From Ditylenchus dipsaci (taxonomy: Eukaryota; Nematoda; Chromadorea; Rhabditida; Anguinidae), in the NCBI GenBank assembly GCA_004194705.1, contig SADC01000089.1, positions 1 through 64,000 of the forward strand: DNA of 64,000 nucleotides, in the 5' to 3' direction. Positions 42,431-55,180 of the stretch are shown one piece after another. The notes beneath the pieces were generated by a model, which was not told the DNA's origin, made no database searches, and saw only the letters and a list, made by a program, of their open reading frames with translations. The position numbers and the translations under genes are program-made. Every line of letters begins with the position of its first letter. Within the stretch, counting starts at the first letter, position 1.

Positions 42431-44050
42431 TAAAAAATAAATATTTGTTTGTTCGGGTCTTTGTGACAAATTTTAACAAAATCCCTGTAAATTTTTAGAC
42501 TACATTGGAGAATCACGTTAGATTTCAAAAACTTGAGTTGAAAAATCGTCGGACCCTAGGCGGGAACGTATTTTTTTAGTGTATGGTTAAACGTATTTTT
42601 AGTGTATAGTTTAATAAAAAAACAATTTTTATTCAGCGCTTCGTTGCATCCAAATCTCTATGCCCTTTCAAGCTGCATATTCGGGAAAACATTAAACAAT
42701 ATGATGCCACTAAGCAATTTTAGATGGACAATCTATCAACCAGAGAATCTTTGCGCTATTACTTAGAGCATGAAGAAGAAGACTTTTGTGTCACTGTTTT
42801 AAAACGCTGCTTGTTGTGAAGAGCAGTCATGTAAAAAATGTTCAAGATACAGTCATAGCATCTCGGCGCTACTGTGATACCCCCCCCCCCTCCAAAAAAA
42901 AACCTTCCTGTAATAAACTGACGTCCTTCCCATAAATTTTAGGCTTAGGAATTATGCTCAGCCCTTGGGCTTGGGCTTTAAGCCGTAGGCATAAAGGCTC
43001 AGGGACAACACGTGATAATTTCAGCATTTTTCGAAAAAAAATTATGGTATTTGTTGTACCTGAAAAATTATGGGGGCGGGTTGTAAATGACAGGAGCGTC
43101 GCATTTTCGTAACTGCCATTGAATCATTGTTTTTAATGGAATATTCAAATTATTTCATTTTCTTGAGTAACACTGTGTTATGTTCAAAACTATAATCTAA
43201 TCGGTATTGAAAATATTGATCAATCAATGGTGCGTGAATAAGATGTATATATCTTGACTAAAAAAAAATCTGCTTTCAAACTACTGAAAAGAAAGTTATA
43301 TCGGTTTTAGGGTAAAAGTTTGTAAAACCGCAATTCCGGTTCTCATGTCACATCCTTCACAACGCAGTTTTGGAAACACCTTTTAACCCCTTCTTCAAGC
43401 ATTTACTACCCTATTCAGGCCAAGCTGATTTGAAAAAACAACAAAAATAATATGCTATTTTGTTTTTACCCGAATAAAGATTCTAAAAGATATCAAACAA
43501 GTATGAAAATTTTGGCGCTACTATAGAATACCCCCCCCCCCACAAATCCGACCTTATAAAATCGCTGTAACCACCCTTGCAAACAACAACTTTAGGATTA
43601 GCTCTTAGGCTTGGGATAGGCCAGCGTGTGAAAGTTGTGACTAATAAAGAGTTTACGCATATTTTCCGGGGTCTGGGACATGAATTTGGGTAGTCTCTAC
43701 TTAAGTTTCAAAAGGAAATTTTGGTGGGGGGGAGGTGTCAATCTATAGTAGGGTCAAAATTTTTTTAGTTTTGATATATTTTTTTGATTCTACAAAATGC
43801 TTTTTAATATAACTGTTTATTGTAATTGCGTCGCCGAGAGTTGATGGACGCTGTACAGATCTTGTCTAGACACAATAAATTTGACACGTAGTGAGGGTGC
43901 TGTTTTGTTCGAAATTTCATGCAGATTACGAATTTGCAAAGAAATGAGAAAAAATGTTTTTCCCTGACGAAACACTCGCATCTGAAGATAAAACCTCTTT
44001 TCGGAGCTACTATCTGCCTTCTTTGCAACAATTAATCATAATTGTTCCGA
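42431..44050. other. Non-coding stretch with GGCGCTACT motif copies
   Basis: No gene is supported. A Tc1-type MITE fragment (GGACCCTAGGCGGGAACGTA) lies at about 42550. TTTTGGCGCTACTATAGAATACCCCCCCC-like stretches at about 42870 and 43510 belong to a motif repeated through both flanks. Confidence 0.45.
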
Positions 44051-44059
44051 CCACAGTAT

Positions 44060-44310
44060 GGTTACTGAAATGCATGCTTTTTTATGCATCCAGAGTCACT
44101 TTCGAGTGATTTGTGTCTGTGTGCGCATCTCTTTGTGCGCATCTCAACTCTAAGCTCCCAAGCCCTCTGCGCCCCCTTCAGGGGTGCAGGGGCTTGGGTC
44201 TAATTTTGCCACGGCCCGAGTTGAAAAACATGGTAAAGCAGCCAAAAAAAGTGGCCCCTGTATTATTCCCTTCTTCTCCCAATACAGCCCTTGAACCTAT
44301 TTAAATGGCT
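44060..44310. repeat. Dispersed hairpin repeat copy 1
   Basis: Shares TGCATGCTTTTTTATGCATCCAGAGTCACTTTCGAGTGATT, the TGTGCGCATCTCAACTC element and the CAAGCCCTCTGCGCCCC...GGGGTGCAGGGGCTTGG hairpin with copies near 49960, 52335 and 61990. Confidence 0.7.
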
Positions 44311-44549
44311 TTTCTGGTCTTTTTATGGCAAAATTATTGTATAAAAATAATTTTTAAGCACTCCTAAAACGGTTGATTTTCGGATGAGAGGGGGGGGGCG
44401 GTGAATATAGAGCAGTAGCGTCCAAGCTTTCGAATGACATTCTGATGACATAATGAAATGCTAGATTTTTGGCTGAGGGAAGCAGTTTTGTGTTCTTTTA
44501 AAGACGTTGTTGTTCCTTGAATATGCAAAATTACGTGTGTTGTTACTAA

Positions 44550-45625
44550 AGAGTTGTTACTAAATACTAAAGCGATGCGATCTATCGCATCGCAACGTCG
44601 CATCGCACGCAGTCATTTTGGGCGAAAAACATGGCATCGCAACATTGTACGCAAATTTTCAAAAACATCGCACATCGCGAATTTCGAAAATATCGCACTT
44701 TGTCTTTCACAAAATGTTGTATTTCTCAACATTGTTTTTTCCATCATTTTTTTGTTTTTCTGCTTTTTCTCTTTTTTTGTTGGTAATATTGCTGTTCTTC
44801 ATGGTCTTATTTGCTCCAGAATGAGTTTCATCTGGAAAATCGAGCTGAAAGAAGAAGAATAAGAAGCTAGCGGATTCCTTTTCACAAAGACGTCAGCGAC
44901 AAAGCATGGTGTCATGTATGCAACAAAGCGATTGCGATGCCGAAAGCGGGACAGCAAATCTAAATAGATATATGGTAGTGCCTGCCAGTGATTCAGGTAT
45001 GATTGTATGGGAATTTCTAAACTGATTTTTGGTATAGAGGTGCGTTCTCTTTCGCCGAAGCGAACTCCTTCTTCGGCAAACACAGCAACCTGTACAGGGA
45101 GATGGAGGAATCGGATGTGCAGCAAGCCAGCAGTCATACAAGAAGTTAAAGTGAAGAGCACCTTTTGGGAATCTTTAAGGTTGGTTTCAATGGAAGTTTT
45201 TTTCACAGTGATTGCTTTTAATTAAGACAAACGAGAAGACGTATCCGGTCCTGCCCAAGGTGGCGCGTCGCTTTCTTTCTGCTCCGGTGACAAGTCAGCC
45301 TAATCGACAGATTTCCTCGGTGGCAAACGCCTATGACTACAAAAGATCCAATCTCAGTCCTGAGAAAGCAAAGCAGTCAAGTTTTGAAAACAAGAATCTT
45401 CTACTGTTGAATTTTGAGAATTAAAATGTTTATTTGTTTGGTTGTTGTTATAATAAAGATGGTTTGGCTCCGGTTGGGAAAAATATCGCACATCGCTGCA
45501 ATGTATCGCACTTGACTTTTTTAACATATCGACCATGGCATCGCAATTTTTTTTTTATCAAAAAACATCACATCGCAACATCGCAAAAAGGCAATTTTCT
45601 ATCTCTAGTTGTTACCGTCTTTTTT
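44550..45625 (+). mobile_element. hAT-type element remnant
   Basis: CGATGCGATCTATCGCATCGCAACGTCGCATCGC at the left and inverted CATCACATCGCAACATCGC at the right mark the ends; an internally deleted relative lies at 49796-49935. Inside is a BED-type zinc finger remnant (DKAWCHVC, near 44890) and the C-terminal hAT dimerisation region (TYPVLPKVARRFLSAPVTS...KRSNLSPEKA, 45240-45400). The catalytic part is missing, so the element cannot move on its own. Confidence 0.7.
45212..45424 (+). pseudogene. hAT transposase C-terminal dimerisation domain remnant
   Basis: YPVLPKVARRFLSAPVTSQP followed by KRSNLSPEKA and a terminal FENKNL block match the end of hAT transposases (A.RYL.IPATS...KR..L.PE). It is a 70-residue fragment without the catalytic core; Phe/Ser codons near the centre differ from the usual FS.AG motif. 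Confidence 0.75.
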
Positions 45626-45708
45626 TTAAAAATTTACACCATTCAAAAACAGGGAAAGAAACTGCACCATGAATGGCTTCAATCTGATAATATCAAGGGC
45701 CTTTTGAG

Positions 45709-46387
45709 AGTTCAACTAGGGTTGGGGAACGGTCATATGACTGGTCTATCTTCTAAAATCGGTCATATGACCGGTCATTTTAGGTCATATTTGGTCATTT
45801 CCGGAATTTCACTTTATCATAAACTTTTATTCATATAACATAACATTTCCCTCAAATTCATTCAAATATAATAATATCAAACATATGACGTCATATGACC
45901 GGAAAATGACCGACAAAATGACCGCTCATAGAAGGATTGGTCATTTATTCCTATTTTTCCGAAAAGAATATTTTTATTTTTTTGCTTCTGCAATTTTTTG
46001 TGTATTTTGTCAGTGTTTTTGTTGTTTTCGATCGCGGATGTCTCGTCTCAAGCAAATTTAAGCATGATTTGAATGGTTTGAGTCACAAAATCTTATGGTC
46101 TGTTTCAGGATGACAGTCGACACAGCCTCCCAAGTGACCTTCATCAAACAAGCCGGTCAGAGATGAAAATCCAGTTGTAACTGCAGAAAATGTAGAAAGC
46201 AATGAAGAAAATGATGATTTTGATGTGTTTATGAATAAATTTGAGGGAAATGTTATGTTATATGAATAAAAGTTTATGATAAAGTGAAATTCGGGAAATG
46301 ACCAAATATGACCTAAAATGACCGAAAATGACCGGTCATATGACCGATTTTAGAAATGACCGGTCATTCGGCAACCCTAGGTTCAAC
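45709..46387. mobile_element. hAT-like palindromic MITE, 8-bp duplication
   Basis: AGTTCAAC then TAGGGTTGGGGAACGGTCATATGACTGG at the left; CCGGTCATTCGGCAACCCTA then GGTTCAAC at the right. The duplications match at 7 of 8 bases. Arms carry many GGTCATATGACC palindromes. The centre (about 46120-46260) has a coding-like acidic stretch ending in a frame containing ENDDFDVFMNKFEG, perhaps a transposase relic. Confidence 0.7.
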
Positions 46388-46599
46388 CCTGAATTAACTT
46401 TTTTTAACTGACTAAAAACACTTAACCGACTCAAAATCGTCTCAGGAGTTCGAAAAAAACTTTTTTGATTTCTGATTGATAAAAATTGAGTTTTCGGAAA
46501 TCTTGAAATTTCGACTTTTTGTCGACGCCGACTTGAAAAAACAGTCAAACAAATTTAAATCATTATGTATTTTTGGTTTTTTTCCTGTGTTTCGTGATT

Positions 46600-46860
46600 A
46601 CTTTCCTCTCTCTTCTATAACTTAACTTTTGTAGTTTCTGGTAACGCTCATCCCGCCTGCTTATCTTTTATCTGTAAGATGCGACCGATATCTCGGCTAT
46701 AAAAGCCGGGGCTATCCTGTACGAATCGTATTCAATTTTAACTTGCATTCGAATTCCACTCCTTGAATTTTTAATCAAGCTTCCTATTTCAATTTCAACC
46801 AATCAACTTATAATTTCTCGCTTCGTGTCAATAAATTCTCTCAGTGAATTGCGAGAAGAT
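46600..46860 (+). repeat. LTR-like promoter segment
   Basis: CTATAAAAGCCGGGGCTATCC (about 46698) resembles an LTR core promoter, followed about 120 bases later by CAATAAATTCTCTCAGTGAATTG, like an LTR polyadenylation region. No flanking retroelement genes are seen, so a solo LTR or fragment is possible. Confidence 0.4.
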
Positions 46861-47229
46861 TCACACATATCACACAAATTCACACAGGGAAGGAAGAACT
46901 AACTTTGTACAGTTCTATCCATTTCAACTTTCACAAGTTGAAACTCTTTATACAATCCTAAACTTAGAATTTTCGTTCATCAAAGTTAGGATTTCCATCA
47001 TAACTTTTATTCATGACTTTCCACCCTAAAGAATCAATGGTGCAAACTTAAAGAATCATATTCTCTGTGTGTTTCTCACTTTTGATCTCCTGCCACAAAT
47101 CTACTAAATCTCCCAGGTTTTTACACTTTTTGTCTGTTTTACCATGTTTTTCAACATAACTTAGCAGAAAGAGGCCTTTGAAGGCGCAGGGGGCTTGGTT
47201 GCAGGGATATGTGCGTGTATCGCCGGAAA

Positions 47230-47668
47230 ATCGGCCCTATCCGAGAGCAGTACAGTTTTTACCTTGGTTCCTCCTGTTGATTTTTGTGAAATTAGGCTCA
47301 GGGAAGGGTAGACTATTCTATGTTAGGACTGACTTTAACATGTCTGAGACTTATAATTCAGATTGATATTTGAGTCCGTCCTGACATACACTGGCCTACC
47401 CTTGCTTAAGCCTAATGCCTGAAATTCCACATAAAATCAACAGGGGGAAACCAAGGGAAAAAACTATCCTCTTCTTGTCCTTTTTTTCAAAATTTCTTTT
47501 ACAGCCACTGAAATATCACATAACTCTTAGATATAAACCTGAATTATGAGTCTACAATATGTTGAGTTAGTCCTAACATACGCTGGCATACCTTGCGCAA
47601 GCCTAAAATTTCACAAAAATCAACAGGAGGGATCAAGGTAAAAAAACTGTCCTCCTCTCGGATAGGGT
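47230..47668. repeat. Palindromic repeats of the GGACCAAGG family
   Basis: CCTATCCGAGAGC at the left pairs with CTCTCGGATAGGG at the right. Internal TTGGTTCCTCCTGTTGATTTT and AAAATCAACAGGGGG..CCAAGG arms and CCTGACATACACTGGCC match the repeat at 1201-1448. Two nested copies appear to be joined. Confidence 0.65.
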
Positions 47669-48655
47669 CGAAAAATCCTTTGAATAAAAAATTTTTTCGC
47701 TAAGCAAACTTTTGATCCTAACACCGAATTCGTGTTGAACTTAGTCGATTTGCTCAGAAAACTGTTCCTGAGATTTAAAATCTAATGTCGAGTTTCAACT
47801 CTGCTCAGGACAGCAAAAATTTGAATTAATGGACAATTCGCAATTTGATTATTTATTATCTTCAGCGAAATTTGAATTTGACATTTATTTCTTGATTTAA
47901 TAAGCAGTTTTCTTAGCAAAATAACCACATAAAACACGAATCTGTTGACAGAATTCAAATTCAAACAGCTTTTAATTAGAAGGTTTTGAACCTTTATTTT
48001 TTTATTTTTTAAGAGACTTCTGTTTAAAACTTTATAAGCCCTTTATATCATCAGATCAAAGCAATTTCTGGTGCAATTTTTCCCGCTCTTTCAAACAGTG
48101 TGAATTTTTCTGTGAACAAACAACCAGAACACACTTAATTTCACACATTTAAGAAAAAACAACGTTTTTGAAAAAATGATAGAATTGCTTCTTTTAGCCA
48201 AAAATCTAGCACTTAGTTATGGTAGGCCTCTGAGTAATACGATAATAGAAAGCCGGTATTATCTTTTTTCTTCCAAGCACTAGTTGTTGTATTGTGGTTA
48301 AAAGAATTATGATTAATTGTTGCAATGAAGGCAAATAATAGCTCCAAAAAGAAGACCTATTTTCAGAGGGCAGTGTTTCGTCGGAGAAAAACATTTTTTT
48401 GCTTTTTTTTGCAGATTCGTAATGTGCTAAAAATTTTGAACAAAAAAAGCCACCCTGACTACGCTCGGCACGTGTTAAAAAGCGCGCTTCGTCCACGTGG
48501 TAAAAAAGGTCAACCCAAAAATCGGTCGAGAATTCGCGCCACTCTTAATAGTCTACTCTCTCTTTAATAAACTCTTGGAGACCGACCGAAACCAAGAGTT
48601 TCGTTAAATCGGAGTTTTTTAAAATTAATATTGTTTTTCGTATACGAACAGATTC
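47669..48655. other. Non-coding stretch
   Basis: AT-rich, no supported gene or repeat apart from short low-complexity runs. Confidence 0.4.
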
Positions 48656-48661
48656 ACTCAC

Positions 48662-49060
48662 CCAAAAACCAAGAAACTGGCAACTAAAACACTGGGCTGA
48701 ACAAAGAATGATGCCCTATTAGGGCACAGTGCTTTGTTAGCTGCAATGTCGTTATCAGATACCATTGAATCTGGATTTTCAGCTTTGCAAGCGGCCACTT
48801 TGTCCACATCGCTAAAGGAAATGCTTATTTGACTTTCGAAGTTTAAAAATATTAAAACATACGAGCAAAATTTGTGACCGGCAACAGATCTGGTACCAGC
48901 ATCATGAATAATCAGTAAAACTTTTTTTGAGGAATAATTTTGCATAAAGATATGAAATTCAAACTCACTTCAAGAAATTGATCCACGCAAGCTTTCTCAT
49001 TACTGTTACCATAGTTGATACAAAAGACGCAAAAATAAACAATGTCACGGCGTTATTCAT
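48662..49060 (-). CDS. Candidate small secreted protein gene (host), two exons
   Basis: A minus-strand ATG at 49060 begins a hydrophobic, signal-like segment. A GTGAGT donor follows at 48968, and a TTTCCTTTAG acceptor opens an exon at 48811. That exon encodes DVDKVAACKAENPDSMVSDN and ALCPNRASFFVQPSVLVASF, ending in a second GTGAGT donor at 48661. Paired Cys and a hydrophobic end suggest a small secreted or lipid-anchored protein. Exon 1 needs a one-base shift to join its Cys-containing part, so the model is weak. Confidence 0.3.
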
Positions 49061-49069
49061 TACTGCCTT

Positions 49070-49790
49070 TTTACAATATACATAGCCTAAAATACCTTTT
49101 CAGAACGATATTTTTTCATTACAAAAACATGCTTGAACTTTTTTTCAAGATCTAAGAAGCATAATTGCTCCAGCGAGGTGCTAGTTTTTTAAAATGAGGG
49201 CAGAGTTCTTAATGGTTGAATTGACTGCAAAAAAAATATACCGTCAAGCGCCAACACTTTTAACAGGAGGGATTATTGATATATAAAATGACTTTTTGAT
49301 GGTAAGGTCTCTACTATTGTGCGAAGACTTTCTCTATACCTTGAAAAAATATGGGTTAGAACTTTTACAAGACATTTTAAACCTGAAACTAATAGAAAGT
49401 GTTCATCTTTCAGAGAGCTGAGATTTACTTATACAGAGCCGAAAAAAGGAATGCGGCCAAAAGAAATTTCCCAAAGTACTTCATTTATTAAATAATGGCT
49501 AATCTATGTGGAAAAATAGAAATTATCATTCATTGGGAAATAGACACAGTGATATGAATCATTTCTGGACAGAACTATCTCTAAGCAGAGTTTTTCAAAT
49601 TTATATTTGGTCATACTATAATTATGTATTCAGCAAAAGCGGACATTGTAAAACGAGAAAAAAAACCCAAATGTCTTGAAAAATAATAGAGGTAGTCCAT
49701 TCTTACAAGATCGTTTCTGGCGTATAAAAATTACTTAGAAGACGTTTCTACCATATTTACAGTTAACCAAAAAAGGGGCCCCAACAAGTG
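49070..49790. other. Non-coding stretch
   Basis: No gene or structured repeat is supported. Confidence 0.4.
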
Positions 49791-49795
49791 CACAT

Positions 49796-50150
49796 GTGCC
49801 ATATTTTCAACTTTGCGATTCGATGTTGCGATGTTACGGAAATGCGATGTTGCAACGCGATGTTTTTGGCGCAAATTTGATGCGAGCGATGCGATATCAC
49901 GATGCGATGTATCGCATCGTGACGGTCTCTAGTTTCTTAAACGTTTTCAAAAAATTAAGGTATGTGGGTGTGCGCATCTCAACCCCAAGCAATCAAGCCC
50001 CCTGCGCCCCCGAAGGGTGCGCAGGGTGCTTGGTTGGTTAGAGATGCGCGCACCCACTTACCTTAGACATGATTCCGAGAGAGACTCTTGATCATACATG
50101 CATTGAAGACTCTTTTTGCCCAGCTCCAGTGACCAAAACGTGGTAACGTA
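49796..50150. repeat. hAT-derived MITE fragment followed by hairpin repeat copy 2
   Basis: CGATGTTGCGATGTTACGG...CGATGCGATGTATCGCATCG (49815-49920) is a relative of the ends at 44550-45625. It is followed at 49958 by AAGGTATGTGGGTGTGCGCATCTCAACCCC, the hairpin CAAGCCCCCTGCGCCCCCGAAGGGTGCGCAGGGTGCTTG, and the inverted AGAGATGCGCGCACCCACTTACCTTAG. Confidence 0.65.
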
Positions 50151-50709
50151 CCTTAATATACGATATTTCACCTTGGGGGACCAAGGCAGTTGGTCAATCT
50201 TTGGTAGCCAACTTTTTTTTGTGAACTTCATTTTTTAGTGCGGGAATTGTTAGAAAACAGCTTTTTCATCGTTTCTGGTGCATAAAAATTGCTTAGGAGA
50301 CGTTAAAACTATATTTACAGTTAACTAAAAAAGGGGCCCTTCCCCTTAAGTGCATTCTTCAATTGCATTGCCCAATTGCATTGCATTCTTCAAACTTTAC
50401 AATTAAAATTTCACAAATTTTACCTACAACAAGCAAAGGTGCGTTGACTCAGAGCTTAGACTTGGATTCATTGGACTTTTGGAATTGATGCTTATTGGTG
50501 TTTAAAATGGTTTTTCTAATTTATTAATCATTTTAAGGCTGTTAGCAAGACATTTTCAATCCTGGCCATCATTGCTCGTCAATTCCTTTCAGCTTCTGCA
50601 ACCAGCCAGCCAATTGAGCAATTTTTTCGGCAATTTTTTTTGAGCAATTTTTTTTTAGAGATGTCTATGACCACGGAAAATTAAATCTGAATCCCCAAAA
50701 CGGCAAAAA

Positions 50710-50895
50710 AAATTTGCATCACAAATTTGCATCACTAATTTGAACATCACTAATTCAATCACATCACTAATCTAACTACTATCACTAATCTAACATCACT
50801 AATCTAGCTACTATCACTAACATCACTTGAACATCACTAGCATCACTAATTTGATCACTATTTTGATAATTTGCATCACTAATTTGGATCACAAA
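50710..50895. repeat. CATCACTAATCTAAC minisatellite
   Basis: About fifteen irregular copies of an ATCACTAA-based unit of 9-15 bp. Confidence 0.75.
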
Positions 50896-52110
50896 AATGG
50901 AAAAAAACCCCGATTCATCCCAGATAAATAACCAAATAAAGTTGAATGGTGGCTGAGAAATGTCAATTTGTTGGGAAAATTATCAGAAAAGTTCAGTCTT
51001 TAGTATCCATAAGTATGTGTAAAGTGCATTTATTGACATAGTCATGTGAAAATGTTTTTGCATCCACTTTTCTGCTTTTCCACACTTATGAACGCATTTT
51101 ATGCATGAGCAATTATTTAGCCGCAAGCAAGATGAACGATCTGAGAAACGATATTGATGAGCAATTGGACCAAGATGACGATGAGCTCATAAAAAACTAC
51201 AAGTCTAAATTTGCTATTGTGGACATGTTTGTTTTTATTTTGCTTCCATTTGGTCTAGCTAGTGAAGTATAGTAAAGGGAAGAGAAAACCATCAACCTAA
51301 AGGCATTAGTGAAGCATCCATAAAAAAGAGATATAGTGTGAAGGTCTATTGATCGCAAGGAAATACAAGGAATAAGTCGACCAGAACACGATTATCTAGA
51401 TATTGATGATGAACCAGATGAAATTGTAAATTTGCTATAGGCGCTATTGATAGACGATGGAGACAATGATGATAAGCAGGAATAAAGAGTTCCGCTAGAA
51501 TAGGTGAATGAGTTGTCCTTATTTGAAAATCACTGGGGAAAAATGTCGTTTTCAAGACGCAGTCGAACCTTCGACCCAGAAGAAAGCCATTGGGGGACCA
51601 AGGGAGCCGAAATTTTCAAAAATTTGGTCGAGAAAATTTTACCGAGATGGATATTCCATAAGAAAGTGGATTTTTTTATAACAAGGGAATCTCAAATCTC
51701 AAAATTTGCCTTGGTCCCCCTGTTGTTTTCGACAGCGGAATATGTTTACTGATTCAATGCACTTCAAAACTTTTTATTTCACCAAATAATTCACCATTTA
51801 ACACGTGTGGATACTCGACACAATGTGCTCGATACAAAAAAATCCCTTAAAATACCCGCAGCGAAGAACACATATTTTGATAAAAAAACAACAGAAAAGG
51901 AGTCCAAGGCAAACTTTGCGGCACTTTTTTCCGAGGCTCTCAGTTTCCACTTTTTATTTCTGTGGGGAAAAACCCTCACAGCTAGCTATAGTAAATCGAC
52001 TATGCTCTACAATATATAATTTGCGTATCAAATTTTAAAGTTCAAGGGGTTCATTTTGTAAGAACTTTGGTAAAATTTTTTTTTGAATGATCAACATAAA
52101 CATCATTTCA
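50896..52110. other. Non-coding stretch with one inverted pair
   Basis: No gene is supported. CATTGGGGGACCAAGGGAGCCG (51590) and GCCTTGGTCCCCCTGTTG (51708) form an inverted pair of the flank-wide GGGACCAAGG motif. Confidence 0.4.
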
Positions 52111-52114
52111 TTAA

Positions 52115-52765
52115 AAAAACCCGGCGCTAGTAGCGAATACACCCCCCAACAAATTTTTTTCAAGGTGTTTTCAGGCATTTTCTGACCTAAAAAGTTGAGT
52201 TTTGGAGAAAAAAATTTTTGACCAAAATTCGACTTTTTGCCTTGAGGGACCACCTGAAAATGGTACCTAGAATCCTAAAAAGATGGGATTTGAACATAGT
52301 TTTGTTAGCTGGGGCCTACTACATAAAGAAACTCTGGTATGCATGCTTTTTCATGCATCCAGAGTCATTTTCGAGTGATTGGTGTCTAAGGTATGTGGGT
52401 GTGCGCATCTCAACTCCAAGCCCCCTGCGCCCCGAAGGGGGAGCAGGGGCTTGAGAGTTAGAGATGCGCGCACTCACTTACCTTAGACATGATTCCGAGA
52501 AGTACACTTGATCAAAAAATGCGTATAGAGTCTCTTTTGCCTAGTTCCAGTGACAAAACGAGGTAGAATACCTTGGTCCCCAAGGCAAAAAGTCGAATTT
52601 TGGTCAAAAAATTTTTTCCGATAATCATCTTTTTAGGTCAGAAAATGCCTAAAAACACACTTTTTATCGTTTTTAGCGCATAAAAATTACTTAGAAATGG
52701 TTAAAATCTGATTTTGAAAAAAAATTTGTTGGGGGGGGGGGGGTGGTATTCGCTACTAGGGTCAA
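52115..52765. repeat. Palindromic element with nested hairpin repeat copy 3
   Basis: Outer arms GGCGCTAGTAGCGAATACACCCCCC...TTTTTGACCAAAATTCGACTTTTTGCC (52122-52242) and the inverse (52570-52760) enclose a copy of the dispersed hairpin repeat (about 52335-52540). That copy has CCAAGCCCCCTGCGCCCC and GGAGCAGGGGCTTGAG as its stem. Confidence 0.75.
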
Positions 52766-52769
52766 AAAC

Positions 52770-54120
52770 ACCAATTTATCTGGTAATCTACCACTTTTTT
52801 AGTTAGGCGTTAATCTGGTCTAAAAGAAAACACTTTTAGTGCTGTAATGACGTAAGCTTACACGAGAAAGGCACGGCCACCCGTCACCTAGCAAAGAGCC
52901 TTCTATACTAAAAAAACCCTAAGCGAACTTTCTACTGACCCGTTAACCGAATTCCCTATGCGAGATATTTTGCTTAGAAAGTTGTGAAATATGATACTTA
53001 GAATATGACAAAAAAAACCGAAAAGCAATAAATTTTGCTAGTATGCGCAGTGGTATCGGTAGAAACTCTATTTTTCATGTTGCAGGCTCAATCTTCACTC
53101 AAAGCCTTGTTTGCCTGCACTGGAATGCAGACATTAAACATAGCCTTTAACGAAAAATCAATAAGATGAACATGTCATTTTATCAAAAAAATTGCGAGTT
53201 GGGCGCGCAACACATCCACCGGATTTTCAAGAAAATATAACTCGACACGGCTCAGCAATTTTCAACTGATATGAGCGTGGTAATGTGGCTAGAGAGCTCA
53301 GGAAGGGAATAAAGTGCAAGCATAATTTCACTGACCATCCTTGTACAGCGACCCGCGCTACAGTGACACGCCCCAAAAGTCCGTTCCCACCTAAGGTCGA
53401 ACACTTTTTCACCTTAATTTTTGAAATATTTTGCCGAATATGATTCGTCAGTCTAATCGAAAAAATCATAAAGATTCTGAATTAACCGAATCTCTATAAA
53501 AATAATTTAAAATAAAAAATTTTTTCATAATATAATGAGAATATTATTTTTTCGTGAACTATGCAACAAAATACTCACATTTTGCAATATTTTTCCAAAT
53601 TTCTAGTCATTTCTAGTGGCAGTTTTCTGAAATTTTAAATTTTCCGTTGAAATTTTTTTTGTCATTTTTGGTTTTCTATGTAAAATTTTGTCATAATTTT
53701 TTGCCATCTTTTGTGAGTTATTGTTTGTGTTGCTACATTTTGTGTAAGAAAATATATCGAAGCGTAAAACATACGCGGAACAGTCGAAGAGGAAAACAGT
53801 ACCTCCGGTAAACCGGCCTCTTTTATAAAGAGACACCCGGAACAGTCATAAAAGAGTGCCATTTGTCGAAACTCGACAGTACGACAAAAATTATCAAAAA
53901 TGCAAAAAATACGACCTGAAATTTCTTGCTTTTACATATTTTTTGATTTCTGGGAGCCTAACTACCTCTCACATTTCGACGTTCTTTTAATAAATTATTA
54001 CTGCTTTGTTTGAAAAATACGTTTGAACAACATGATTTTTTATGAATAAAAATGCAAAACTTTTCTTACCTAAAAATTTTGAATAAAAGAAATATTTATA
54101 TTAATATGTTAATGTGATAT
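52770..54120. other. Non-coding stretch
   Basis: No supported gene. A MITE fragment with CCCCAAAAGTCCGTTCCCACC, related to the Tc1-type family, lies at about 53345-53470. Confidence 0.4.
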
Positions 54121-54125
54121 TTGAA

Positions 54126-54231
54126 TACAGTCAAACCCGGGTTTAGTGCGACCCCTCGGGACCGGAAAAAGTCGCACTAAATCAGGGTTCGCACTAAATC
54201 GCGGGGCGCACTAAATCGGGGTTTGACTGTA
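54126..54231. mobile_element. Short Tc1/mariner-type MITE, TA duplication
   Basis: TA then CAGTCAAACCCGGGTTTAGTGCG, and CGCACTAAATCGGGGTTTGACTG then TA; only 102 bp. The centre has four CACTAAAT(C) copies. Confidence 0.8.
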
Positions 54232-54936
54232 TAAACTTTTTTGCAGTTACTGAAATAATTTTCTCGCGATTCTGTGGATTATTTATTACTAGAAAATGTG
54301 TTTGCTATATTTAATTAAGCTTAGTTTTATTTATAAGAAATGCAAGATAAGCTTTAAAATTGGGTTTTTTCTATATTTATATAATATAATTCTATAACAT
54401 ATATTTTTTTGTGTTTCGCTATTTCCTAATTGGGCGCTGAAAATAGAAGAAGTAAACACAAAAAGTCTAAAAAAAAATTTAACCTGGTTTGGCGTTTGTT
54501 TAAAAAATGCAAGTTTAAAATAGTGATATTCAGACTTTTTATGTGTTATTTTTTTCATATTTTAAATAGCCCAATTAAACATATTGATTATTCATTGGGT
54601 AATGGTATCCCGGGTGAAGAATCATTAGAATAAGTTTGTCTTGCCACAAACTTATTTCATGCAATTTCGATTATCTTCAAACTAGCTTTCTTTAACAAAA
54701 AATAGGCAGTAGCTCACTTGAAGTCCTTGACAGAAATTATTTGTGATGCGACTAATGTTGTGAATACTACGGATTTTTTTTTATTTTTTTTATTAATAAA
54801 AGAGTTATTGCAAAAACTGAGACAAAATAAAAGTTCAAAAATAAAATATGCAGTGGATAAATAAGCAGTAGGCAGGCACAAAATTGATTAAATAAGTAGT
54901 GTAAATTGGAATTGATCATCGCGAAGTATCAATTGC

Positions 54937-55180
54937 TTACATGATCGAGCAAGGGATAGGAATGGAAACATTAAAATTCGGGCCATTGCGGTTGGCGCCC
55001 ACACGGAAGGAAGAACCGCCGCTACCATATTCCACAAAGCCACCTCCTGCTGTGTTGTAGCCACCACCAACTCAACTGCCTGTGCTTGAGCCAACCGTGC
55101 CCCCAATGTCATGTCCACCAGCAATGCTGGGCGCAATAGTTGGATGGAAGGAAGTCTTGTTGCCGCTAGATGAATCACCA
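54937..55180 (-). pseudogene. Gly/Ser-rich terminal exon with one internal stop
   Basis: On the minus strand a TTTTTTTGTTATAG acceptor is followed by an 81-codon frame ending ATG TAA. The frame is higher in GC than its surroundings. It reads GDSSSGNKTSFHPTIAP, then VGGGYNTAGGGFVEYGSGG, and ends FNVSIPIPCSIM. One TGA at 55072-55074 interrupts it. Upstream exons are not found. It may be a relic of a secreted Gly-rich structural protein, or a functional exon with a sequence error. No family assigned. Confidence 0.5.
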
